Source: Platycnemis pennipes (taxonomy: Eukaryota; Arthropoda; Insecta; Odonata; Platycnemididae). Taken from it: 64,000 bases of DNA. The DNA lies in NCBI GenBank assembly GCA_933228895.1, contig OW121854.1:52618609-52682608 (forward strand), in the 5' to 3' direction. Made by a program: the position numbers and the translations under genes. Of the stretch, positions 12,645-22,691 are shown piece after piece; within the stretch, counting starts at the first letter, position 1; each line of letters begins with the position of its first letter. The notes below the pieces were generated by a model. It did no database searches and was not told the origin of the DNA. It was given only the letters and a program-made list of their open reading frames with translations.

Positions 12645-13870
12645 TCATGTACGAGAAATATCTCTCTCTTGCTCCTACTTGTGCCTACCTTGCAATGCAT
12701 TAAATCAGGATCAGTCTCCTATCTCCCCAGTCTACTCCTATCTTTCGCAATATTCCCATTGACTTTTCCAACCTCGCTCTGTCGAATGCTTTTTGGAAAT
12801 CAGCAAAGCACGTGAATACCTATTGTTTATATTCTAGATTCCTTTCTAATAGTATTCTCATCTACGCAATTGCAGCGCCCCCCACCAATTTCAAAATCCA
12901 AGCTGATCCTCGCCTATAAATTCGTTTTCTGTCTTTTCCAACCTTCTGTTGATGATTCTGTTGATGATTCTAAGCTCTACCTTTGCCGCATGAGAAATCA
13001 AGTTTATCGTTCTACAGTCTTCACATTATTTTGCCATCCTCTTTTTTCGTATAGGTGTCAGCATGATTTTTAGTAAACCTTCCGGCCAAACCCCTCCTCG
13101 TATATTCTACGAAAAAGTTCATAAAATCTTTCCATTCTCTCCCTTCCTAGGTTCTTCAAAATTTCAGCTGAGATGTTTTACATCCCCACTGCTTTTCCCG
13201 CCTACAAATTTTGCAATGTCTCTCCTGCCTAACCATCCAGTACCTAATCCTGGGCCCAACTCATCCTGATCTACGTGCTTTTTCTATTCTATGTCCAAGT
13301 TCCGAATTCTATTTTTGCGCTCATACTTTTCCTCGATGTATTCTTTCCTCAACGCTGGACCTCCTCTAATTCCATTCCTAAATTTACCCTTCTGACGTTG
13401 ATGATTGGAACTGTTCTCCACTTTTATGCCTGACAACATTCTAACCTTTGAGAACAGACTGCCTATTCCTCCTTCTTTTTGAAGCCTCTATATCCTTTTT
13501 ATTGCTTTCAATACAACTGCTACTGTTGGTTTTCTTCACCTTCACTGTAAAAACCCCCGTAACTTTCACTGCAGAAGTCTTCCAGGTCTTTCCAGCTTAA
13601 TTATTTTAACTCCAACATATCAATCTTTTCCCTCTACATTTCAAGCTTAATAATTTCTAGTTCCTTTGTCCTTAATATTGTGTAAATGTTTCATGCTTCA
13701 ATTCTTAGTATTGTCGTTTTCTCCCCTGGCTTCTTCTTTGTCACTGCTACTGCCATATCTGCTATCTTTATTTTCGTTCAAATATTTCGTGAGATGACGA
13801 CCGTAGAGTCCATGCTTACCCTGCTAACGGGCATGACACCAACCCCACGCATTTGGACTCGGGATCCGTA
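12645..13870 (-). pseudogene. RTE-like LINE, decayed endonuclease plus reverse transcriptase
   Basis: Read on the minus strand, broken frames carry the ordered parts of an RTE-like endonuclease/reverse transcriptase. Near 13610-13705 there is an apurinic-type endonuclease start (RIEA, stop, NIYTILRTKELEIIKLEM), compared with the usual AWNVRTL-type motif. Near 13060-13200 lies the linker before the RT (VWPEGLLKIMLTPIRKK). Near 12940-13030 is CEDCRTINLISHAAKVELRI, and near 12718-12812 the palm motif FADFQKAFDRA with IGVDWGDRRL. Many stops and frameshifts and a large deletion between EN and RT make it non-functional. The YADD part and C-terminus are absent; the element ends against the plus-strand LINE-A fragment. 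The family assignment rests on these motifs as known for RTE-type elements. Confidence 0.8.
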
Positions 13871-14037
13871 GTAACCGCGATTGAATTCGTTTCTTTTCAA
13901 GTCCATAGTTTTCCTGATAGAGCGAATAAGGTGGTTTCCAGGTGCCTGCCTCATTAGTGTGTTTAACGGGACACCATCACTTGATAGGCCACCCCACTGG
14001 GGACAGACGCACTCTCACTGCAGCCTCACTGAGGGAA
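13871..14037. other. Spacer between two retroelements, unassigned
   Basis: Short sequence between the 5' side of the minus-strand RTE-like fossil and the tail of the minus-strand LINE A. No motif is recognised. Confidence 0.3.
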
Positions 14038-14184
14038 ACATCTATATCTACATAATACCCTGCAAGCCACCATAAAGATGTGTGGTAGGGGGTGAATTCT
14101 TGCCAAGCATGCACTACATATCATGCATATAAAAGAATTAGTATTACTATAATGGCATAAACTTAACTATTTAAATAAGTTTAA

Positions 14185-14632
14185 TCAGAAAAAACACTTG
14201 GATATAATGCCACACTTTATTCCAGGAAGACTTCTCTACTTCCTTCCACACTTCACTGTAAAAAGTAGATCTGATTTTAAGGTACAAAAGCGGTCTGAAT
14301 TTCAGATGCAACAATTTTAAGACAGGGTATGTTGAATTTCAGCAGTAATATATTGTCTAAAAATAAGGCAGGTGAACGACTGAAAATCAGACCATCCAGA
14401 ATCCTGCTTCCTCTGCTTCCTGCTTAACTGCTCCTGTACCAACCATCCATGTTCCTGCCTCTTCCGCACCTTGCATCCGTGTTCCTGCCTTAAACCAGAC
14501 AGCGCTTAAATTCAGATCGCAATGAAAATCAGATCAACTTTTTACAGTGTTTATTCCAAGAATTCAACACTTTATTTCAGGAAGAGTCTTCCTGAAATAA
14601 AGTGTGGAAGTATAACCAAGTGTTTTTTCTGA
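14185..14632. mobile_element. TIR element flanked by TTAA, with a nested MITE
   Basis: The termini are inverted repeats of about 48 bp with a few mismatches: the left starts TCAGAAAAAACACTTGG, the right ends CCAAGTGTTTTTTCTGA. Each side is flanked by TTAA (14181-14184 and 14633-14636), the target site duplicated by piggyBac-type transposases, although TTAA could also belong to the TIR. Subtracting the nested 296-bp MITE leaves only about 150 bp, so it is non-autonomous. Its interior repeats the ACACTTTATTYCAGGAAG theme several times in both orientations. Superfamily assignment is an inference from TTAA alone. Confidence 0.7.
14254..14549. mobile_element. CACTG-ended MITE, copy 1
   Basis: 296 bp bounded by inverted termini: left CACTGTAAAAAGTAGATCTG, right CAGATCAACTTTTTACAGTG (one mismatch). 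A second inner inverted block (GCGRTCTGAATTT near the left, AAATTCAGATCGC near the right) extends the symmetry. The flanks read ...CACACTT / TTTATTCC..., consistent with a 2-bp TT target duplication in a CACACTTTATTCC site of the enclosing element. CACTG ends with a short target duplication resemble CACTA/CMC-type DNA transposons; no transposase is present. Confidence 0.85.
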
Positions 14633-14733
14633 TTAAATATGAAGCAGTTCCACCGAATAACGCCGGAGACAGTGTCTTATATTTAAACAAGATAAAAATA
14701 GGAAAGCAAGCGTGAAAAAACATGCTGTTATTT

Positions 14734-15030
14734 CACTGTAAAAAGTAGATCTGATTTTAAGGTACAAAAGCGATCTGAATTTCAGATGCAACAATTTTAA
14801 GACAGGGTATGTTGAATTTCAGCAGTAATATCTTGTCTAAAAATAAGGCAGGTGAACGGCTGAAAATCAGACCATCCAGAATCCTGCTTCCTCTGCTTCC
14901 TGCTCAACTGCTCCTGTACCAACCATCCATGTTCCTGCCTCTTCCGTACCTTAAATCCGTGTTCCTGCCTTACAACCAGACAGCGCTTAAATTCAGATCG
15001 CACTGAAAATCAGATCAACTTTTTACAGTG
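14734..15030. mobile_element. CACTG-ended MITE, copy 2
   Basis: 297 bp, about 96-97% identical by eye to the copy at 14254-14549, in the same orientation, with the same CACTGTAAAAAG...CTTTTTACAGTG ends. It sits directly in LINE-A sequence: uninterrupted copies read CATGCTGTTAGTTGGGTT where this one reads CATGCTGTTATT-[element]-TTGGGTT, again compatible with a TT duplication. Its 65-68-codon ORFs (14797-15006, both strands) are low in information and are not called as genes. Confidence 0.88.
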
Positions 15031-15059
15031 TTGGGTTAGCTTCAAGTCTTTATGACATG

Positions 15060-15483
15060 AAGCTACCTATGCTTTGCATTGATTCACTCGTATTGGAAAT
15101 ATTTACCGCTATTCATATCCCTAATTGTACGAGGAAAAAAGGACATTTTGTATCTGTCAGTTCGGCAATAAATTTCTCCAATTTTGTGATTATGGTCCAG
15201 TCTACCATAGTAAGTTGGGGTTCGCAAAATTTTTTTTACGTCGTCACTGAAAATATTGTCTTGGAATTTATTTAAGAGATTAAGTCTGAATTTCAACCTG
15301 CGATCAGACAATGATTCCTATTTTAATTCATTTAATAAACTGGTTACGCTAATATAGTTATCGTACCGTCCCTTTACAAATCTTGCCGATCTTTGCTGCG
15401 CGCGTTGAAGTTCATTATTAATACGGATTTCGTAGGGATCCCATACACGGGCAGCATATTCCAAATGACGTCTAACAAGGAAA
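15060..15483 (-). pseudogene. LINE family A C-terminal coding remnant
   Basis: Minus-strand translation gives the post-RT C-terminus typical of CR1/L2-like LINE proteins: HLEYAARVWDPYEI (about 15430-15475), QQRSARFVKGRYDN, a stop, then the clean frame 15084-15311 starting MSDRRLKFRLNLLNKF and ending in SFFPRTIRDMNSGKY. The RTxxWNSLP-like region seen in related elements corresponds to PRTIRDMNSGKY here. One in-frame stop separates the halves (at a position that is Trp in the copy at 22692). This is the 5'-most surviving part of the 14038-15483 insertion. Confidence 0.82.
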
Positions 15484-15649
15484 AAGTATAGTTGCCAATT
15501 AGCCGATTAGAGAGTAACCGATGGTGAATCTAATTGAATAACAAGAAGAAGTTAAGGGAGTTAAGCAGGTCTGTGCGTTATCTATGGTACTTTTTAAAAT
15601 GTGCTAGGAGGATACGTTGAGAGAGTCTTGAGCTGAGCTGGAGGCTGAA

Positions 15650-16490
15650 GTAATATTCAGGTGATAATTGATGAAATTGGTAGGGATTGCGGATGACCAA
15701 GCGCTAGTCAGCGAGTCAGGCCAGGGTTTAGAAATAATGCTGGGTGCGTTGCAGGGACAGTGAGAGAGATACGGGATGAATATATATAAGAAGAAAAATA
15801 ACAGTTGAGATTTATTAACGACAAAAATGGTCAGTTTAAGTGTTAATGTAGGAGGGCAGAAGCAAAAGTAGGGAAGGTAAAGCAATTTAGCTATCTTGGT
15901 AGTGTGTTTGAGGAAAAAGGGTATAGTAATATTGTAGTGAGAAGAAGTATTGCATTGGCAAAACACACTTTTACTCGTAGGCGTTAACCAATATCAAGGC
16001 ATCACAGGAAGAAAAAACACGAGCCAAATCCACAAAAATAAACTTTACTACGACCCAGGTTTCACTGTATTACAGCATCATCTGAATTTTCAGAATTAGT
16101 AACGTCAAGGCGGTAAGTGGAGAAGTAAGGAAACTACTAGTGACATTTTTTTTAAATGAGAGAGGCGCTATGGTTTGGAACGTGGGATTCATGGAAAAAA
16201 GATGGAAATAGACTTAATCCTTTTGAGATGTGTGTGTGCAGAAGGATGGAGAAGGTACAGTGGGTAGACAGGAGGATGGACGATGAGGTGTTGAAATTGT
16301 TATGAAAGGAAAGTAAATTGTTAGATGAAATAAGAAGAAAGTAATGTAGTGAAATGGTGCTTTAAAGGACGTAATCGAGGGAAGAATGTTGGGTAAGCCG
16401 GGAAGAGGGAAAAAAACGGATACAATAAAGGGAGGTAGGCGGTATGATGGGTGGAAGAGGGTCATCTCAGTGATGTGGTAGCATTGTATG
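15650..16490 (+). pseudogene. RTE-like LINE, heavily decayed RT and C-terminus
   Basis: Broken plus-strand frames follow the order of an RTE-like protein. IADDQALVSESGQGLEIML (about 15688-15745) stands where FADD/YADD occurs. Next come YGMNIYKKKN and, in a shifted frame, KVKQFSYLGSVFEEKGYSN (about 15870-15930) leading to ALAKHTF. After an insertion, SGEVRKLLVTFF resumes near 16115, then NRLNPFEMCVCRRMEKVQWV (about 16205-16265) and DDEVLKLL, the domain that usually contains FEMWxWRRM...SW...VTNEEVL. Numerous stops and frameshifts are visible. The antisense ORFs 15604-15966 and 16214-16495 are shadows. An ancient dead copy, assigned to RTE-like elements from motif order. Confidence 0.75.
15987..16110. 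repeat. Short insertion inside the RTE-like fossil
   Basis: About 120 bp interrupt the coding order between the thumb motif (ALAKHTF) and the resumed frame (SGEVRKLL). It contains AAACTTTACTACGACCCAGG and TTACAGCATCATCTGAA, phrases that look like the terminal part of a dispersed repeat. No terminal repeats are clear, so the class (SINE, Penelope-like end or other) is not decided. Confidence 0.5.
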
Positions 16491-16742
16491 TCCAATTAAA
16501 CCTACTTTCACTAGTAAAAAACTAAAAATAACGGTAACTATCTCTAATGTATGAAAAAAATAGTTGTACTTCTTCATTAACTCTCATTATCTATAAGCTA
16601 ATGTGAAAGAGCACGTGATATATTAACGCCACAATCATATATCTAGAATAATTAATAACTTCAGAATCTTATACATGATATACATACCTTGGAATGTTAT
16701 CTTGGAATAAGATACGCATTATATTCCTTGAAGTAAAAAAAA

Positions 16743-17385
16743 TAAGTGAAACAATGGGTCAAGCTAATCGTATACTGAGGCCCATTAAAATAGTACTGGG
16801 CAAATATGCTTCAATAACGAACGAAAGCGTATGCAGCGAAGATGGGTGAGATTTGTAAATCTGTGGTGTGATAACTATATTAGTGTAACCAGTCTATTAG
16901 ATGAGTGAAAATGGGAATCATCATCAGTACGAAGATTGAAATTTCTACTTAAATCATTAAACTCCAAGATAATATCTTCACTGATGAAGTTTAAAACATA
17001 TCCGCCTTACTATGGCAGAATGGACCATCATCATAAAATGAGAGAATTTATTTCAAAAAATGAAGAATGAAAAATGTCCTTCTATACTCGTAAAACAAGG
17101 GATATTAATAGAAGTGAATATTTTCAACAGTGTGCATATACAAGGGTATAGATGGATAGCATAGGTAGTTGCATATCGATATATAATGACTTTAAGCTTT
17201 CCCAACGAACAGTGTGTTTTAGCTGGTTTTGGTATTTTAATCCTTTTTTTAATTGTTCTGTTTGGATCACGTTTTCGACTATAATATAGCAACTAATCTG
17301 TTTAAGTCATGCTGTGTAATGCATTTGTGGTATGTATTTACTCTCCGCCACATACATTTGTTGTATCTTGCAGGGTATTATTTAG
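16743..17385 (+). pseudogene. LINE family A 3' portion, C-terminal remnant
   Basis: It begins with the same thumb coding seen at 12570 (MGQANRILRPIKIVLGKYA) and then jumps, by an internal deletion, to the C-terminal region: RRWVRFVNLWCDNYISVTSL, RRLKFLLKSLNSK, PPYYGRMDHHHKM and SFYTRKTRDINRSEYF. It ends in a diverged 3' terminus (CCGCCACATACATT...CTTGCAGGGTATTATTTAG). The order matches the opposite-strand copies at 15031 and 22692. Stops (for example after LLDE) show it is dead. Confidence 0.82.
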
Positions 17386-19589
17386 TTTTAGGCATGTATC
17401 AGAATGAGTTAACATAAATTTATTCACATTATTGCAGTAAATATCAAAGCGTCTGTGTAATCCGCCATAAAGAGTCATGCATTTGTGTGACGGTGAAAAT
17501 ATTATGGAGGCCGATAATTATTATTTTAACGATAAAAGACCAAATAATTTCTAATGGCGAGTGAACGCTGATTTCAATTATTTTTTTACCACATCTGGTA
17601 TGCTATCTGAATCGTTTAAACGACCACGCCATAAAATCATTAGCACCCCGGGCAATGGATTAACAGGTTAACCATAATTAAGGAGACTTCAAGCATTATT
17701 GACTTCAATTATTCCAGCTCCTCGGTTTCATTGATAGTATTAATACCGACGTGTTTACAGAATTTTAGGGGCAAAGAGATGGGCAAAATAATTACTAATT
17801 TTTACTATGTTTGATTTTCATAACAGATAATAATATTGTGTAGTATTGTCATATCATATTGATGACTTCTGTTCTTGCTTTTAGTGGACCTCGTTGGCAT
17901 AGTATATGACAACTATGCTAACCATACTCTATGTTAATCTATCATTGCTATGTTAATATTTTTTTCTTTCTTGTGTTTCTATTGAAACTTAAGTATATTT
18001 GACGTACACGTAACCAATTTGTGCATATTTAAACCAATACTTGGAACTTAGCCTCTTTTAATTGCCATATGGAAGTACTTTAGTAATTAAAGGTGTATCA
18101 TTGTTATCTGCTATGTTTTAAACAGCTAGACTGACAGGAATCTTTTAGCAACTATAGTCATATTTTTTTCACTTGCGTAGCCGTCTGCCCTTTCTATCCT
18201 GTACCCCTTACCTATGAGTCATCTGGTAAATTATATAGCTGTCATTTAACATACATATTACTTTAAGAGGTGTTTTTTGTCCCTTTGTGTCCCTTCATAC
18301 ACGACCAGTATCCATAATTAAAGAACGGTTTTAAAGAATAAAATCTCGGATTCCGACGAACCATTACTCTACAATTGTCTTATGTGTTATTTGTGTAAAA
18401 ATTACAGTAAAAATTTTAATTTGTGGTTTTTAGGAGGATAATAGTCGATTTCCTATAACCAAGTATACATACATTTGAGGAATGCACCGTATAGGAACGA
18501 TACATTTTTCCCGTCTTAAGGTACAAAAATCGATATGTGCGATTGGTTAAAAAAAGTCATGTGCTTTCAATATCTACTAATAACTATATTCTTCTTGAAA
18601 TACTTTCCTCTGTAGTTGTGCACACTGATAAACAATGGAATCGATGATTTTTTTAATACAAATAATTTGAAAGTTATTGGTGTACATTTGCACTGACAAT
18701 TACGTAGTCGGAATTCAGGAGGAAATCGGTACATAGTTTATAGGATTTAGAGGAAAATACCTCTGTCACTTATTCCTTTTTCTCTCAAAGTTCTGGAAAT
18801 AATTGCTTATTTTTGCAGACGAATTATTTTCAAAGTTTAAAACTCAAGCTGCAAGAACACCTTAGTTCAAAAAGTTGACATTATGCTTCTTATTTTCAAG
18901 ATTTCTCTCATATTGTGTGGCCAGAAGCACTACCTATTTTTTCTGCTCATGTAGATTTATATTGAACGCATATTTTTCGTTTCAACTGCATTGAGTATTT
19001 CTATTCATATCACCTGCTTTGAATGTATTAAATTTATCACATAAATTTCTTAGAAATGATTTGGTTCTTCTTTTACGCAAAAGACCGGCATCGAGATCTA
19101 ATTTTAACCCTACATTGGGTTTGCCTTTTAATCCGCAAGGTACGCACTGTAAAATCTGAGGGATAGTCGCGAGCAGTGTAATTATTTACTTTACATTTTT
19201 TAAATAATGTTACTTCAACCTTACCTGCATGTAAAATTTCTGGTAAATAAATTTGTTTACTGCTACCTCCGCCGTGATTATGCATTATAAATGTTCTCAA
19301 ATATCATCAGGAGCGTATTCTTGGAATATCGCTTACCCCATGGCAATGGAAGGAAATTTTCCAATACTCTTTTAAATGCTTTCGTAAACCAAGTATCCAA
19401 CATCTACCATCCATTTGATCACAGTTCAATTAGACCTTATTTTGTTAATATAAAGAAAACCCCATCCAGTGATAAAAGTGCACCTACATGCATGTCATTT
19501 TACGTACATTATTTTATCTCAACATTTGAGAAATATTCAGTCGTAAATATTTAATTAAATCTGAGTTTATTTGATTTGGAGCGTATCAG
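17386..19589. other. No recognised feature
   Basis: AT-rich, with short ORFs only (19073-19300 minus, 75 codons; 19291-19554 plus, 87 codons), neither recognised. No repeats or RNA genes were identified by reading. Confidence 0.5.
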
Positions 19590-20400
19590 GGGCAGAACGG
19601 AGTAAGTAAGGCTGCGCCAGTTAACTTGAGATTAAACAGGGTTGCGCGAGGAAATTGCTGTCACTTTGACGCAAATCCGGCTCAGTTTCTCGGGAAGTGG
19701 AGTTGGAAGTCCTACTCAGCAATCTAGGTGACTTGCCTCACTTGATCACGGAAACCAGCAAGATACTGGGTGCGTGGCGTTCCCATTTCTCCCACTCCTC
19801 ATCCCGGAACGGTGTAGGGACAAAAAAAAACTAGAACTGAAGAGAAGGGAGTGCATACTTTCGATCGAGTACCGGAATAAAAAAGTAGTTTCTCGGAAGG
19901 AAGCCAAACGCGTCAACTGGAACCGCCTGCTTCGAGTATTCGACTGCTATGGCGGCGGAGCTTCCTACCCCCTTCCCCCGTGGCGCGGCAGCGGTCCCAT
20001 CGTAAGCATCCACATACGCTCACCTTCCCTTTTCGTCCTCGATTTCCTTGCCGTTCTGCTCAACGGGACACCAAAACATTCGACTTGATGTCGGCTTCCT
20101 CTCGCGACAGTCCGAGGAAGTTTCGCCACGCGGAGGCCCACAAATCAAACTACTCGCAACTCCCCAACTCGCTCGAGATGCAACCAACAACCGTTTCGCA
20201 GCCGTGAATTAGTGTCTGACGGCAGAGGAGGAGGACGCCTTTCCTATTTTGGCGACGCAGCGGCGGCACTGGTGACGGCCGAGCATTTGCCCCCGTCCGC
20301 CTTCCAGCCCATGACTCGACGACCCTTCATGGTTGCCCGCGGCACTGGGGTCTGGAGTGGGGCTGCCAACTTCTGAAGAGTTGATTTCGGGAGTAGTAGA
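19590..20400. other. CpG-rich island, possible promoter or first-exon region
   Basis: GC content and CpG frequency jump sharply relative to the AT-rich surroundings (many CGC, GCG, CGGCGG and TCGCGAC strings). Overlapping ORFs exist on both strands (19774-20088 plus; 19831-20013 minus; 19980-20207 plus), with no recognisable domain. Unlike the purine/pyrimidine islands, this one is not strongly strand-asymmetric. It could be an unmethylated regulatory island, an untranslated exon or an unknown repeat; the sequence alone does not decide. Confidence 0.4.
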
Positions 20401-20629
20401 CTTTTTCGCAAAGAAGGCAAATTGAGGAAAAATCTCTACTTTTCAGAGCCTACCGTTTTCGAGATATTTAAGGGTGGAGTCAACCAATAACAGCTCTTCA
20501 GTGTTTATTGTTCTATCGGTAATGAACAAAAAGATCATATAGTTAGATGACAATTGATATGAATGCAACGAGATTTGAGACTTGTTTTGCACAATTTGCC
20601 AAAAAATGCGTAAGCAGGTGATATGATTT

Positions 20630-21206
20630 ATTAGTGTAACCAGTTCCAATATTATTAGCGTAATATCAACAGCGAAATAATATAACCAATATCTATTAGC
20701 GTAACTAGTCTATTAAGCGAATTAAAATGGGAATCATTGTCAGATCGCAGGTTGAAATTTAGATAATCTCTTATATAAATTCCAAGACAATATTTTCAGT
20801 GATGATGTTAAAATATTTTACGAACCCCAACCTACTATGGCAGACTGGACCAAAATCATAAAATTAGAGAAATTGATTGCCGAACTGATAGATTCAAATG
20901 TTCTTAATCCCTTTTACAATTAGAGATACGAATAACGGTACGTATGTCCAATCGGAGAGTAGCAATGGATAGCATTGGTAGCTGCAAGTTGGTATGAGTA
21001 CCTAAAGCTAACCCTACTAGCAGAATGTTTTTGTATGTTTGCTTTGCAATTTCTATCTTTTTTAAATAGTGAAGTTCTGACTAGTATATTAATACTATTC
21101 CTTTTTTATACATCATATGTAGTGAATGTTTGGTGAGAAATCACCCCCCTATCACACACGTTTGTGGTGGCTTGCAGGGTATTATGTAGATGTAGATGTA
21201 GGAGGT
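20630..21206 (+). mobile_element. LINE family A 3' portion
   Basis: Collinear with other family A copies. TATTAGCGTAACTAGTCTATTAAGCGAATTAAAATGGGAATCATTGTCAGATCGCAGG encodes the VTSL...ELKWESLSDRR region, followed by the PTYYGRLDQ-like segment, the RxxDRF..LNPFYN region and the UTR. It ends in TATCACACACG...GTGGTGGCTTGCAGGG and a GTAGATGTAGATGTAGG tail at 21188-21206. The start contains partial repeats of the same TTAGTGTAACCAGT phrase (20631, about 20655, about 20697), suggesting a small local duplication. Confidence 0.82.
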
Positions 21207-21479
21207 AGTTAAATGTTGAAAGGGTACTGTAGCATATCTTTCCGGTTCACTCCGTAGCCCCTGGTACCTTTACTTTTAGTATCGCCGGCTGCTCAGGTGT
21301 GATTAATCTTGTGTAGAAGTGCAGGGTTAGGGCACTGTTACTTACAATATTGCTAAATAATTCGTTACCCATGTATTCAGTCATTACTTAAAGTAATTTA
21401 AGCTTAATGTATGTTCAAATTATATTTTAATTACAATTCATCACAACACATACCAGGACCGATATAACTGCGCACAACC

Positions 21480-21770
21480 TGCTCTTAGCTTTTCTTTTCC
21501 CTTGGTTTCAGTACATCACATCGTCCCAAGTTCGTGGACCGTCCGTTGCAGCTTCCACACACGTCCGTCCACTCCTTACTCCTCCTCCAATATCCCCCCC
21601 CTTGTTTTCAACCTCCCATTTTTGTCTCCCCCAGTCTCCACCGACACTCTTCCCCACTCCCTCTCTCCTATTGCTGATTTGTTTATCTATCTTTCCCTTG
21701 TCCTGGGACGTGTAACCCCCCACCTCCCGTATGCCCGTATCCCGGGAACCTGTGCATGCCAATAACGGTG
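21480..21770. other. Pyrimidine-rich island
   Basis: C+T-rich plus strand with ORFs on both strands (21502-21765 and 21508-21843) whose predicted proteins are compositionally biased. It separates two LINE-A pieces. No gene is supported. Confidence 0.5.
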
Positions 21771-21789
21771 ACCAATCGTCAATATTCGA

Positions 21790-21945
21790 ATCAATCAGAT
21801 GCATAAGATTAGAGAGATAGATTGCCGTACGGATAGATTTCAAATGTCATTTGTTCCCCGTACTATTAGCGAACACGATAGGAAGTATAGAAAAGGCATA
21901 GGTAGGTTAAAATCCTTTAACTCCAGTTTATTTGATGTGTAACCT
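21790..21945 (+). mobile_element. LINE family A internal fragment
   Basis: The plus strand encodes MHKIREIDCRTDRFQMSFVPRT and then ISEHDRKYRKGIGRLKSFNSSLFDV, matching the C-terminal HKIREIDCRTDRYKMSFFPRTIRDM region of other copies. It is short, and its 3' terminal hairpin is missing. Confidence 0.75.
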
Positions 21946-22691
21946 TTTTCTAAAGACTTCGCAATTTCTCTGACAGAAATTTTGTAAGTCTGCAAGGATG
22001 CTCATGAGAACGAAAATAATTATTTCTGGAAAAAAAATGTTTCGAATAGCTTTCTCTTGGAATGCTTGTGAATGCATTTTTGTTCTTTTTTGAACGATGC
22101 ATCACCACTTTCTTACCTCAGTATCTTAAAAGAGTAAAATAATTAACAGATCGTGAGTGATTATTCAGTGTATTTTTCAAATGAATTGCACTCCTTTTCT
22201 TCAAAAATACAATAAGGAGGTAGAGCTTAATATAAAAAATAATTTATGTATTTTATGCGTCAGGTGTGTGAGGAATCAGTTGGAAAATATGTTGGCCACG
22301 TGATATTAGATGTTGTTCGGAATATTCCCACTAAATTAAACATTGGACGTGGACAATTTCGTGAGATGAAGGTTGGTATGTGAAATATGATTAAAGGAAC
22401 GAACAAATGCGTGTTGAGCATGCAGTGACAGCTCAGACGTAATATGGTATCTACAGTTGCAGAAAAAACTGTACTACCTCCAAGCCTTTTAAGATAAGTT
22501 TCAGCATTTTGAGTCAGCGTCAAGTGGCATAACTCGTAGCTATTGCCTTCTAACTTAAATTCCACATGAAAATTTCTATGATTTTTCTATGATGAAAATT
22601 TCATAAACGTCATGAACTAACAATTTGACTAACAAATCACATCTGGGATCATAACGTTTTATGTTATTGAACTGGCAGTATTTCTGCTATT

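Larger units (their letters stand above)
14038..15483 (-). mobile_element. LINE family A copy, interrupted by nested insertions
   Basis: One minus-strand LINE-A 3' portion is split into three blocks: the 3' terminal hairpin and tail (14038-14180), a short UTR piece (14679-14733, AAGATAAAAATAGGAAAGCA...) and the C-terminal coding and UTR part (15031-15483). The blocks are collinear with the uninterrupted copies at 22692-23297 and 50439-50851, which shows the intervening DNA was inserted. The first gap holds a TTAA-flanked TIR element plus about 42 bp of extra sequence; the second holds one 297-bp CACTG-ended MITE. The element is 5'-truncated near 15483. Confidence 0.85.

Noticed and set aside
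15604..15966. 120-codon minus-strand ORF
   Set aside because: Antisense shadow of the plus-strand RTE-like fossil.
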